Source: SIG701 sp045611685
Lineage (GTDB): Bacteria > Bacillota > Clostridia > Oscillospirales > CAG-272
Reading direction: 5' to 3'
DNA: 64,000 nt
Assembly: GCA_045611685.1 (NCBI GenBank)
Contig: JAZKXO010000106.1
Span: forward strand, 99,719-163,718
The notes beneath the pieces are model-generated. The model was not told the DNA's origin. It searched no databases and worked only from the letters and a program-made list of their open reading frames with translations. Made by a program: the position numbers and the translations under genes. Positions 1 to 7,369 of this stretch are shown here, piece by piece (positions within the stretch are counted from its first letter, which is position 1; the number at the start of each line of letters is the position of its first letter).

Positions 1-2
1 AC

Positions 3-458
3 GTTGAGGCGTTCGGCGGTCCGACAGAATTGCCGTGGCGCATGTGTTCTGAGGTTGTTGCTCGCGATTTCCTCAAAAAGGGCCTTGTCGATTTTAGCGG
101 CTATCAAGCGGTATTGGGTGGGACCCTGGGCGCACATCCTACGTTTTTGTATGAATCCCTGTGGAATCTTATCGGACTCATTCTCATCACCGTTCTGTAT
201 AAGAAGAAAAAGTTTGGCGGTCAGATGTTCCTTTTGTATATAACGTGGTATGGCTTTGGCCGTATGCTTATTGAATCCCTCCGCACGGACAGTTTGGCAG
301 TAGGTGATATACGCATATCGCAATTGGTTGCCTTGGCGACCTTTGTTCTTGGCACCGTGCTTCTTGTCCTTGGCTCTCGAAAGGCCACAAAACAAAAGAA
401 AATCGAAGTAAACCTGGAGAACACAAACGAGGAGAACACAAATGGCACGCTTAATTGA
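3..458 (+). CDS. lgt: Prolipoprotein diacylglyceryl transferase, C-terminal part (cut by window edge)
   Basis: Membrane enzyme that transfers a diacylglyceryl group from phosphatidylglycerol to the lipobox cysteine of prolipoproteins. The frame is open to the window edge, so the 5' part is missing. The visible portion carries family landmarks: EAFGGPT, HPTFLYESLWN, the FGGQMFL stretch with a following YGFGR, and IESLRTDSL before DIRISQ. Two late hydrophobic segments and a basic tail follow. It overlaps folD by 17 bases, so the two are translationally linked. At least two lipoproteins in this window (9595-10767 and 60008-60976) would be substrates. Identity is secure from motifs; the N-terminal half cannot be judged. 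Confidence 0.93.
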   Translation, partial: VEAFGGPTELPWRMCSEVVARDFLKKGLVDFSGYQAVLGGTLGAHPTFLYESLWNLIGLILITVLYKKKKFGGQMFLLYITWYGFGRMLIESLRTDSLAVGDIRISQLVALATFVLGTVLLVLGSRKATKQKKIEVNLENTNEENTNGTLN

Positions 459-1305
459 TGGAAAGAGAATTGCCGCCGAAGTTCGCGCTGAAATCGCTGC
501 CGAGACGGCGGCGTTCAAGGATAAACACGGCTTTGCCCCCGGCCTTACGGTCATTATTGTTGGTGAGGATCCCGCCTCCCAGGTATACGTTCGTAACAAA
601 AAACGTGCCTGCGAGGAGGTTGGATTCAACTCCCGCGTTATCGAGATGCCCGAAAGCACAACGGAAGATGAGCTTCTCGCACAAATAGATGCACTGGTGA
701 AGGATGATGCCGTGCACGGCATTCTCGTACAGCTGCCCGTGCCGAAGCACATATCGGAAGAAGCTGTATTGCGCGCAATTCCGCCGCACAAAGACGTAGA
801 TGCTTTCCACGCAGAGAACGTCGGCCGCATTATGACCGGCAACTTTGATTACCTCCCGTGCACGCCCGCAGGCGTGATGGAGCTTCTCCGTCACGAGAAC
901 ATTGATCCGGCAGGGAAGGAATGCGTCGTGGTTGGCCGCAGCAACATCGTTGGTAAACCGATGGCAATGCTTCTGCTCCACGCAAACGGAACGGTTACCG
1001 TTACGCACTCGAGAACAAAGGAGCTTTCAGAGGTCACCCGCCGTGCTGATATTCTCGTTGTAGCAATCGGCAAACCTGAGTTTATCACCGGTGATATGAT
1101 CAAACAAGGTGCCGTCGTTATCGACGTTGGTATGAACCGCAAGGCAGATGGTAAGCTGTGCGGTGATGTTGATTTCACCACCGCAGAGTCAAAAGCGTCC
1201 GCAATCACGCCTGTTCCCGGCGGAGTCGGGCCCATGACGATCACGATGCTTCTCCGCAACACACTCACGGCGGCTGAAACGTACGCTCGCAGAACGGGTA
1301 AATAA
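442..1305 (+). CDS. folD: Bifunctional methylene-THF dehydrogenase / methenyl-THF cyclohydrolase
   Basis: FolD interconverts 5,10-methylene-THF and 10-formyl-THF in cytosolic one-carbon metabolism. The 287-residue length is normal. Tyr49 and Lys53 sit in the YVRNKK motif that matches the catalytic Y-x3-K of E. coli FolD. The NADP-binding signature GRSNIVGKP lies at 165-173 and PVPGGVGPMT at 257-266. The ATG lies inside the 3' end of lgt and is preceded by GAGGAGAAC. No terminator follows before the rplU promoter at 1344. Nothing unusual; identity is certain at family level. Confidence 0.97.
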   Translation: MARLIDGKRIAAEVRAEIAAETAAFKDKHGFAPGLTVIIVGEDPASQVYVRNKKRACEEVGFNSRVIEMPESTTEDELLAQIDALVKDDAVHGILVQLPVPKHISEEAVLRAIPPHKDVDAFHAENVGRIMTGNFDYLPCTPAGVMELLRHENIDPAGKECVVVGRSNIVGKPMAMLLLHANGTVTVTHSRTKELSEVTRRADILVVAIGKPEFITGDMIKQGAVVIDVGMNRKADGKLCGDVDFTTAESKASAITPVPGGVGPMTITMLLRNTLTAAETYARRTGK

Positions 1306-1343
1306 AAAGGCTCTGCTACTATAGGAAAATATTAAGAAAAGTA

Positions 1344-1372
1344 TTGACAGGCAAGCTTTTCTGTGATACAAT
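1344..1372 (+). promoter_or_regulatory. SigA-type promoter of rplU-prp-rpmA
   Basis: TTGACA at 1344-1349 and TACAAT at 1367-1372 are separated by 17 bases. Transcription would start near 1379, placing the whole L21 leader structure in the 5' UTR. Confidence 0.85.
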
Positions 1373-1378
1373 GTATCC

Positions 1379-1440
1379 TGCCGCATAATGCGGGCCTAAT
1401 GCAGAAATGCAGCCCGCGATTAGCGAGTCATATATGAAAG
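1379..1440 (+). ncRNA. Ribosomal protein L21 leader (cis-regulatory RNA)
   Basis: A 5' UTR of about 75 bases lies between the promoter and rplU. It contains CCGCA (1381-1385) able to pair with TGCGG (1389-1393), and alternatively GCGGGC (1390-1395) with GCCCGC (1412-1417), closed inside by TGCA/TGCA and flanked by CTAAT/ATTAG (1396-1400, 1419-1423). The first two pairings exclude each other, as expected of a switching leader. Position and compact GC stems fit the Firmicute L21 leader family, in which L21 is thought to bind its own mRNA. The family assignment was not tested with a covariance model. Confidence 0.6.
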
Positions 1441-1453
1441 AGAGGTGCTTTCC

Positions 1454-1765
1454 ATGTTTGCAGTTATCGAAACTGGCGGAAAGCAGTACAAGGTTAACGA
1501 AGGCGATATCATCTTCGTTGAGAAACTGGAAGTAGAAGCAGGCGCTAAGGTTGAGTTCGACCGCGTTCTCGCTCTCTCTACTGCAGACGGTTTCAAAGTT
1601 GGCAACCCTGTTGTTGACGGTGCAAAGGTTACGGCAAATGTCGTAAAGAACGGCAAGGCTAAGAAGGTTGTTGTTATGACCTATAAGCCGAAGAAAAACG
1701 AAAAGAAGAAAAACGGTCACAGACAGCCGTACACCAAACTTCAGATCGAAAAGATCGAAGGCTGA
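1454..1765 (+). CDS. rplU: 50S ribosomal protein L21
   Basis: Large-subunit protein binding 23S rRNA. The start MFAVIETGGKQYKV is the family hallmark and the 103-residue length is standard. The internal lysine-rich stretch and the ending HRQPYTKLQIEKIEG also match. The ATG at 1454 was preferred over an in-frame GTG at 1445 because the AGAGAGG ribosome-binding site ends right at that GTG and is well spaced from the ATG. First gene of the conserved rplU-prp-rpmA operon. Confidence 0.98.
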   Translation: MFAVIETGGKQYKVNEGDIIFVEKLEVEAGAKVEFDRVLALSTADGFKVGNPVVDGAKVTANVVKNGKAKKVVVMTYKPKKNEKKKNGHRQPYTKLQIEKIEG

Positions 1766-1822
1766 TTGTCTCTTTGATAAAACGTATCTCGGATACGGAT
1801 ACATGAAGGCAGGATGCACAGC

Positions 1823-2173
1823 ATGACTAAAGTTATATTTTATCGTCGGGACGGCGTATTTTACGGCTTTCGCGAAGAAGGACACACGGGATACGGTGAA
1901 AGCGGGGAAGATATTCTCTGCGCATCCATTTCCGCTATGACGATGCTTCTTCTCAATACGATCGAAGTAGCGTACGCTTCCGATATCTCTTACAACATCA
2001 GTGAGGATGACACCGTAATCGAGGTAAAGGCGATGGACGCCTTGCCGGAGATCGGTGCAGACGAGAAAAAACAGTATGCGATCGCAGGCCTGTTCATGGG
2101 GTACTACTACCAGCTCAATGACTTGCTCGAAGAGTATTACGAGTACCTTGATGTTGAAATCAAAGACGATTGA
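1823..2173 (+). CDS. prp: Ribosomal-processing cysteine protease Prp
   Basis: Prp (YsxB) is the small cysteine protease that removes the N-terminal extension of ribosomal protein L27 in Firmicutes. At 116 residues it has the family length. The catalytic dyad is His21 in the GHTGYGE motif and Cys33 in GEDILCASISA, the same spacing as reported for the S. aureus enzyme. The ATG at 1823 is chosen over 1814 because the AAGGCAGG site is too close to 1814. It lies between L21 and its substrate L27 in one operon. Confidence is high because dyad, size and context agree. Confidence 0.93.
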   Translation: MTKVIFYRRDGVFYGFREEGHTGYGESGEDILCASISAMTMLLLNTIEVAYASDISYNISEDDTVIEVKAMDALPEIGADEKKQYAIAGLFMGYYYQLNDLLEEYYEYLDVEIKDD

Positions 2174-2202
2174 TCAAACAAATAATAACGGAGGATATCA
2201 CA

Positions 2203-2481
2203 ATGATTCGCATTAGTTTACAGTTTTTTGCTCACAAAAAAGGTGTAGGTTCTACGAAGAACGGACGCGACAGTGAGTCCAAACGCCTTGGTGTAAAGAA
2301 GGCTGACGGACAGGCTGTTATCGCCGGCAATATCATTATTCGCCAGAGAGGCACCCACATTCATCCCGGTAACAACGTTGGCCGTGGCACCGACGACACT
2401 CTGTTTGCTCTTATCGACGGCAAAGTTAAATTCGAACACATTGCAAACGGCAGACGTCAGGTTAGCGTATACGCTGAATAA
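2203..2481 (+). CDS. rpmA: 50S ribosomal protein L27 with Prp-cleavable N-terminus
   Basis: L27 lines the peptidyl-transferase region of the large subunit. The 92-residue product begins MIRISLQFF followed by AHKKG, the Firmicute-type extension that Prp cuts between Phe9 and Ala10. The mature domain shows KNGRDSESKRLG and GNNVGRGTDDTLFA. The ATG at 2203 follows GGAGGATATCACA; a longer frame starting at 2170 overlaps prp and lacks a suitable site. A strong terminator follows at once. obg, often next in this operon in other Firmicutes, is not here. Confidence 0.98.
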   Translation: MIRISLQFFAHKKGVGSTKNGRDSESKRLGVKKADGQAVIAGNIIIRQRGTHIHPGNNVGRGTDDTLFALIDGKVKFEHIANGRRQVSVYAE

Positions 2482-2492
2482 GATCTGTTTAT

Positions 2493-2530
2493 AAAAAGAA
2501 GGCACGAGATGATCTCGTGCCTTCTTTTTT
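2493..2530 (+). terminator. Rho-independent terminator of rplU-prp-rpmA
   Basis: AAGAAGGCACGAGA pairs perfectly with TCTCGTGCCTTCTT around a three-base loop and ends in a T run. It isolates the ribosomal operon from spoIIIAA. Confidence 0.93.
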
Positions 2531-2560
2531 GCATATTGAGCTCTGTTTGTGCATATGTAT
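2531..2560 (+). promoter_or_regulatory. Candidate sigma-E promoter of the spoIIIA operon
   Basis: GCATATT at 2531-2537 matches the B. subtilis sigma-E -35 consensus KMATATT exactly. After 14 bases comes CATATGTAT (2552-2560), a partial match to the -10 CATACAHT. Position just upstream of spoIIIAA suits mother-cell expression. The -10 match is imperfect, so this is a candidate only. Confidence 0.5.
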
Positions 2561-2586
2561 AGTGTGTAATCAAAGGAGGGAAAAAA

Positions 2587-3486
2587 GTGGCAGATGGTCA
2601 AATTTTTTCGCCGCTCACTGCGGCAATCGCGTGCTTGCCTGAGCATATAGCGAATGCCATACGATCCACAATTGGATTACAAGGAGGGGCGTGCAACGAA
2701 ATACGGCTGACTTTGGGTGGACATGCATACATAACCATAAACGGAAGAAATGTTCTCACTTCTGTTATCTGCACAGAGGATGATTTGGTTGAAAGCGTCA
2801 GAGTCCTTAGCGGAAACTCACTATATACACACAGTGACACGATTCGCGAGGGGTTCATTTTTACCGATTCCGGGTTGCGTGTCGGCGTGTGCGGACGTGC
2901 CATCGTACACGACAATAAAATTGACCTCGTTAGGAACATAACCTCTGTTTCCATACGTATTCCCGGCAGATACGTCGGTGCCGCTGATACTCTGTATCCA
3001 TATATCTTGGGTAAGAATGGATTACAGGGAATGCTTATATGGTCACCGCCGGGCGTGGGAAAAACAACGGCGCTCCGCGAGTTAGCATATCTTCTCTCTT
3101 GCTCCGAGCCGCCATACAGGACAGCCCTCATTGATACGCGCTACGAGTTGTCACAAGGAATTTGCGGCGGGCTTCTTGACGTTTTCAGCGGATATCCGCG
3201 GGCTATCGGAATGGAGATTGCCATACGCACCATGTCTCCGCAAATCGTGATCTGTGACGAAATTGCGGGGGAGGAGGATGCAGCTGCCGTTTTTAAATGT
3301 GCCTCGTCCGGTGTCGCGGTCGTCGCCTCAGCACACGCAGGAAGCGTCCACGAGCTTATGCGGCGGCACGATCTTCGCCCTATTATCGAAAGCGGCATTT
3401 TTCCAACACTTGCAGGCCTTTACCGCTCAGGTACGGGTGTAGAGGTCGTATGCACAAAGCCTGAGGGAGAGTCACCTAGATGTTAG
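2587..3486 (+). CDS. spoIIIAA: Stage III sporulation protein AA (secretion-type ATPase)
   Basis: Mother-cell cytoplasmic ATPase thought to power the SpoIIIA-SpoIIQ channel across the engulfed forespore membranes, related to type II/IV secretion ATPases. Walker A is PPGVGKTT at 154-161 and a Walker B-like IVICDEI at 220-226 places Asp224 and Glu225. The 299-residue length is typical. The start is GTG at 2587 after AAAGGAGGG. The stop overlaps the start of spoIIIAB. First gene of an unbroken eight-gene operon, which confirms the call. Confidence 0.96.
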   Translation: MADGQIFSPLTAAIACLPEHIANAIRSTIGLQGGACNEIRLTLGGHAYITINGRNVLTSVICTEDDLVESVRVLSGNSLYTHSDTIREGFIFTDSGLRVGVCGRAIVHDNKIDLVRNITSVSIRIPGRYVGAADTLYPYILGKNGLQGMLIWSPPGVGKTTALRELAYLLSCSEPPYRTALIDTRYELSQGICGGLLDVFSGYPRAIGMEIAIRTMSPQIVICDEIAGEEDAAAVFKCASSGVAVVASAHAGSVHELMRRHDLRPIIESGIFPTLAGLYRSGTGVEVVCTKPEGESPRC

Positions 3487-3947
3487 GACTTATAGGATCC
3501 GCTTTATTGCTCATGGCAGCATTTATCCTAGGGCTTACGATAAGAAAAAAAGACAAGGATCATCTTTGTCTTCTACGAGAAGTCATCTCGTTAATTCGTC
3601 ACGCTCGCCGAAAAATTAGTTTGTTCGCCACGCCAATCAATGAGTTATTCAGGGACTTTAGTGAGGCAACTTTACCGATCTTAAAAAACGCACTCAAAAC
3701 GGCAAATCCTAAAGACGCAATCAATAATATCTCATCATTACTTGGGGTCGATGGTGATATATTGAGAAAAATGTATAATGAGATTGCTACCGGATACAAA
3801 GAAGATGCGGTGCGTGCGTGTGATTACGCTACTGAACGAATGACGGATCGCGCGGCAGATTTCGAGAAAAAGTACAACGCCAGAAAAAATCTCTATGTTT
3901 CCTTGCCGTTGCTTCTTGCTGTATCGGTTATCGTGTTACTACTTTGA
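3480..3947 (+). CDS. spoIIIAB: Stage III sporulation protein AB
   Basis: Membrane-anchored component of the SpoIIIA complex, structurally related to the GspF-type platform proteins of secretion systems. The 155-residue protein has one hydrophobic segment at each end (about 3-20 and 138-154) around a helical cytosolic domain, the expected arrangement. Its ATG overlaps the spoIIIAA stop region by seven bases, implying coupling. Sequence motifs are weak in this family, so position in the operon and topology carry the call. Confidence 0.92.
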   Translation: MLGLIGSALLLMAAFILGLTIRKKDKDHLCLLREVISLIRHARRKISLFATPINELFRDFSEATLPILKNALKTANPKDAINNISSLLGVDGDILRKMYNEIATGYKEDAVRACDYATERMTDRAADFEKKYNARKNLYVSLPLLLAVSVIVLLL

Positions 3948-3969
3948 ATTTTGTTGATAAGGAAGAATC

Positions 3970-4164
3970 ATGGAAGCGGAAATTATCTTAAAAATAGCCG
4001 GAATCGGTATTTTAGTAGCGGCAGCCTATCAGGTGTTAAACCGCGCAGGACGCGACGATCAAGCGATGCTTGTCTCACTTGCAGGGATTGTTCTCGTGCT
4101 TCTGATTGTTTTGGAGCAGGTTAATGGCCTCTTCAACAAAGTCAGAAGTCTGTTCGGTGTATGA
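3970..4164 (+). CDS. spoIIIAC: Stage III sporulation protein AC
   Basis: A 64-residue integral membrane protein with two hydrophobic helices (about 6-20 and 36-55) joined by a short polar loop containing NRAGRDDQA, typical of SpoIIIAC. It works with SpoIIIAD in the mother-cell membrane part of the channel. AAGGAAG precedes the ATG. The stop overlaps the spoIIIAD start by four bases. Confidence 0.94.
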   Translation: MEAEIILKIAGIGILVAAAYQVLNRAGRDDQAMLVSLAGIVLVLLIVLEQVNGLFNKVRSLFGV

Positions 4165-4544
4165 TGATCAGCGCAGGGGCGGCCCTTGCAATCGGAGTGG
4201 TATTCGTATCTCTTTTTTTGAAGCCTCAGCAGAAAGAGATAGCCGTATTGCTTGTTACTGCAGGTGTGTTGTGTTTATTTTTCATTGTTTTGACGCAGTC
4301 AGGAGAGGCACTTCTCATCATTCGGGAACTTTCTCAAAAAAGCGCCTTTAGCGAAGAAATTGAAACTATAATTAAAGCTTTGGGAATAGCAGCTGTGGCG
4401 GAAGTAACCGCAGATATCTGCAAAACCGTCGGCGAGAGCACCTTAGCGGGACAAGTTGAACTGATCGGCAAAACGGAGATCCTTATTCTGTCACTTCCGC
4501 TTGCCGTAAAGCTCTTGACAATACTACAAGAGTTTATCACATGA
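4161..4544 (+). CDS. spoIIIAD: Stage III sporulation protein AD
   Basis: A 127-residue membrane protein with at least three hydrophobic helices. The central KALGIAAVAEVTADICKTVGE region is the best conserved part of the SpoIIIAC/AD family. The ATG overlaps the spoIIIAC stop and the end overlaps the spoIIIAE start, each by four bases, so the products are probably made in balanced amounts. Confidence 0.94.
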   Translation: MMISAGAALAIGVVFVSLFLKPQQKEIAVLLVTAGVLCLFFIVLTQSGEALLIIRELSQKSAFSEEIETIIKALGIAAVAEVTADICKTVGESTLAGQVELIGKTEILILSLPLAVKLLTILQEFIT

Positions 4545-5674
4545 AAAGACTCTCCGTTATCTGTTTTGCGTGTATTTTGCTTCAGATATTTGCTTTGGAA
4601 GCACATGCCGCTGAATCACAAATTATTAACGAGTTTACAGCGGATTTTGAGAAACTCCTTGAGGGGATGCCTGAAAGCCTTAAAACAGAATACAGCAGCA
4701 TTCTTTCATCGCCTGACGGTGCACAAAGACTCCGAGAAAGCATATCGTTTTCTGCTTTTACCGAGAAGCTTACAGATTCACTGCATGCTGTTTGGCCATC
4801 GGTTCTTTCGCTTTTTTGGGGACTCTTCGTTCTCGTTGTTTGCGCGGGCCTTTTTCGCAACTTCAACAACTCTCTTGCTTCACAGCCACTCGCCGATGCT
4901 GTGTCCTTTTGCATCACACTTTCCTTTGCTGTTCTAATGACAAGCTGTATTGACTCGCTTTTAAAAAATGCGATTTTATATCTGGAAAATCTCACAAAAT
5001 TCTCTGCGGCGACAGTTCCGCTGACAGTAGCCTTAAGCGCGGCCTCCGGCAAACTTACTGCCGCATCTGTAACGCACGCATCCCTTATGCTCTTGTTCAC
5101 ACTCATTCAGAATGTAGGTACTGTTCTGCTTTTACCGGTTGTGCAGGTCTCGTATGCTTTAGGTATCGTCGGTACTGTCGGTAAGTTTATCCGTATTGAC
5201 AGTATCACGAAATGCATACGCAAAGTGTTTACAACTGTCCTGGCATTTCTTTCACTTACTGTCGCTTTCATTATTGGAACGCAAAACGCCTTGGCACGGA
5301 GCGCTGATACGTTTTCAATTAAAACAGTAAAATTCGCTCTTGGCAACGTTATACCGCTGGTGGGCGGTGCTATGTCGGAGGCCGTGTCAACCGTCACTAC
5401 CGCTCTCGGCGTTATCCGGACCACAGCCGGCGGACTATTCGTGTTGGCAATTTCCGCTCTATTTTTACCAGTCATGCTTGAACTGATTCTGCACCGTCTT
5501 GTGTTCAGCGTTTTGAAGGGGATCGCAGAGCTACTCGGATGTGAAACAGAGGGAAAGGTCATCGATGAAATCCACGGAACAATCGGTTATATATTAGCGC
5601 TTGTTTCTCTCGTATCTGTGCTGTTTTTGTTCGTTATATCCCTTTTCACACTTCTTGGTGGTGAGCCTATATGA
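4541..5674 (+). CDS. spoIIIAE: Stage III sporulation protein AE
   Basis: Polytopic membrane protein of the SpoIIIA complex; 377 residues is normal. It begins with a signal-peptide-like segment ending in AHA around residue 24, then a polar region of roughly 60 residues, then a series of about seven hydrophobic helices. The segment with GNVIPLVGGAMSEAVSTV is characteristic of the family. It overlaps both neighbours by four bases. In B. subtilis this protein is a core channel component that needs a signal peptide; the same layout is visible here. Confidence 0.95.
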   Translation: MKRLSVICFACILLQIFALEAHAAESQIINEFTADFEKLLEGMPESLKTEYSSILSSPDGAQRLRESISFSAFTEKLTDSLHAVWPSVLSLFWGLFVLVVCAGLFRNFNNSLASQPLADAVSFCITLSFAVLMTSCIDSLLKNAILYLENLTKFSAATVPLTVALSAASGKLTAASVTHASLMLLFTLIQNVGTVLLLPVVQVSYALGIVGTVGKFIRIDSITKCIRKVFTTVLAFLSLTVAFIIGTQNALARSADTFSIKTVKFALGNVIPLVGGAMSEAVSTVTTALGVIRTTAGGLFVLAISALFLPVMLELILHRLVFSVLKGIAELLGCETEGKVIDEIHGTIGYILALVSLVSVLFLFVISLFTLLGGEPI

Positions 5675-6156
5675 ATGATTTTCTCACATTATCTTTGGTT
5701 TGTACGATCATCGGTATGTTAGCACCGGTGAAAAAAGACAGCCTGCTTAAAAAAGGCATCTCGTTTCTTTCGGGGATCGTTCTAATATTGGCAATCGTAA
5801 TACCGTTAACTGAGTATGCAAGTGCACTCAAAAGCATACCGGAGCATTTTTTGACACTGTTGTTTCCGGACAATGAGGAAGTAGAGGAGGTTCAAATAAA
5901 TTCGGAAGAATGGGTGATCCGATACGCGAAAGAGAATATTGAATCCAAAACTGCTGCTACCATCGAAAATCGATTCGGATTAACACCCGGCAGTGTCGAG
6001 GTTACAGTCAATGTGACAGCCGACAAGAAAGGAAACTATATTCTTTCGAAAGTACGCGTCAGTGTTCTCCCCAACGTGATCCTCACTGAAAACATACTGG
6101 AAGATTACGTGGGCAATCTTCTGGCTTGTCCGTGTGAGGTTATTTTTGAATCCTAG
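5671..6156 (+). CDS. spoIIIAF: Stage III sporulation protein AF
   Basis: A 161-residue protein with two N-terminal hydrophobic helices (about 3-18 and 30-48) and a soluble C-terminal domain of about 100 residues. That domain belongs to the ring-building motif fold proposed for SpoIIIAF. The ATG overlaps the spoIIIAE stop. Sequence conservation is modest; topology and operon order carry the identification. Confidence 0.92.
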   Translation: MNDFLTLSLVCTIIGMLAPVKKDSLLKKGISFLSGIVLILAIVIPLTEYASALKSIPEHFLTLLFPDNEEVEEVQINSEEWVIRYAKENIESKTAATIENRFGLTPGSVEVTVNVTADKKGNYILSKVRVSVLPNVILTENILEDYVGNLLACPCEVIFES

Positions 6157-6170
6157 AAAGGGGAGAGACA

Positions 6171-6659
6171 ATGGAGGAAAAGTTGTCATTTTTTTCACGC
6201 TTAAAACGGCATAAAAATTCCGCTCTGATAGCACTTTTGGCTTTCACCGGCTTAATTTTTATCATATCCGGCGGAAAGGTGGAACAAAAAACACAGGAAA
6301 ACACCGAAACCAAAACATATGAATCCGTATATTTTTATACAGAAGAATTAGAGAAGCGCATAGAAGCTATATGCCGCGAAATAAAGGGCGTATCCGAAGC
6401 GCACGTCCTTTTGACGCTGGACGGTGGGAGTGAGTTCATCTATGCAGAAGACACGTCTGCATCTGCCCGTGAGTACGTCATAATCGAAGGGAAGGAGGCC
6501 GGAGGACCGATATTGATACAAGAGATATATCCAGAGATACGCGGAGTCGCCGTCGTCTGCTCACACGGGAATGACAGCGAAATGCAAAAAACAGTAACCG
6601 AACTTTTGAGCGCAGCTTTGGGAATTTCAACCGCTCGCATTCGGGTCGCAGGTACATAA
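6171..6659 (+). CDS. spoIIIAG: Stage III sporulation protein AG
   Basis: SpoIIIAG forms a large ring in the intermembrane space between mother cell and forespore. The 162-residue protein has one transmembrane helix near residues 18-36 and an extracytoplasmic YscJ/FliF-like domain with the GVSEAHVLLTLDGG motif and the ending SAALGISTARIRV. Both are typical of SpoIIIAG and of secretin-associated ring proteins. AAAGGGGAG precedes the ATG, 14 bases after spoIIIAF. Confidence 0.95.
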   Translation: MEEKLSFFSRLKRHKNSALIALLAFTGLIFIISGGKVEQKTQENTETKTYESVYFYTEELEKRIEAICREIKGVSEAHVLLTLDGGSEFIYAEDTSASAREYVIIEGKEAGGPILIQEIYPEIRGVAVVCSHGNDSEMQKTVTELLSAALGISTARIRVAGT

Positions 6660-6728
6660 AAATCACACGGTAATATTTTACAACGAACGCGCATATAGTA
6701 AAACACATATTGATAAGGGAGGCCTATT

Positions 6729-7325
6729 ATGAATCACGATACACAATGGAAAGAAAAACTGTCCACCTTTAAACACCGGAGCGTTACTGCCATAAACAAA
6801 ATCGGCAAAAAAGGAATGGTCATCATTTGTGCCGCAATGCTTATAGGTACGGCTGTGTTTTTGAATGTAATCCTTTTCGAGGGCACAGATGAATCCGGAA
6901 AGAATCTGGCCGTTGATATGAGCGCACTCACAGCGGGCGATTCTGAAGCGCTGGACGGCAGTGAAGAAGCGGTGTACAATTACTTCGCCGCTATGCAGTT
7001 AAGCCGCAAACAGGCGCGTGATGAGGCGATGGAGGTGCTTCTTTCCGTAGCGGAAAGCGGAACAGCTGTTGAATCCATGAAAACAGAAGCCTTGGACAGC
7101 ATGGCGCAGATTGCCTTGGATATCGAAAACGAATCCAATATAGAGACTTTGATTTTGGCAAAAGGATTTGAACAGTGTGTTGCGGTAGTAAACGGTAATA
7201 CGGCAAGCGTAATCATTAAGACATCGGGACTTCTTCCGAATGAAGTTGCACAGATTAGCGAAATCGTCTATGAACAAGCCGGTATCGTGCCTGCAAACTT
7301 GAAAATTATTGAAAAAGACGTATAA
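6729..7325 (+). CDS. spoIIIAH: Stage III sporulation protein AH
   Basis: SpoIIIAH is the mother-cell partner that binds forespore SpoIIQ and zips the two membranes together. The 198-residue protein has one membrane helix (about 35-52) and a YscJ/FliF-like C-terminal domain with long helices rich in Ala and Glu. Near the end, GLLPNEVAQISEIVYEQAG matches the ring-building fold. It has its own strong AAGGGAGG site, 69 bases after spoIIIAG. A terminator ends the operon immediately downstream. Clostridia usually lack a recognisable SpoIIQ by sequence and none is present here. Confidence 0.95.
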   Translation: MNHDTQWKEKLSTFKHRSVTAINKIGKKGMVIICAAMLIGTAVFLNVILFEGTDESGKNLAVDMSALTAGDSEALDGSEEAVYNYFAAMQLSRKQARDEAMEVLLSVAESGTAVESMKTEALDSMAQIALDIENESNIETLILAKGFEQCVAVVNGNTASVIIKTSGLLPNEVAQISEIVYEQAGIVPANLKIIEKDV

Positions 7326-7330
7326 CTTGA

Positions 7331-7362
7331 AAAGAGCGGCATGAAAAATCATGCCGCTCTTT
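7331..7362. terminator. Bidirectional terminator between spoIIIAH and the GtrII gene
   Basis: AAAGAGCGGCATGA (7331-7344) pairs with TCATGCCGCTCTTT (7349-7362) over an AAAA loop. T-rich tracts on either strand allow it to serve both converging genes. Confidence 0.85.
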
Positions 7363-7369
7363 GATTCGG

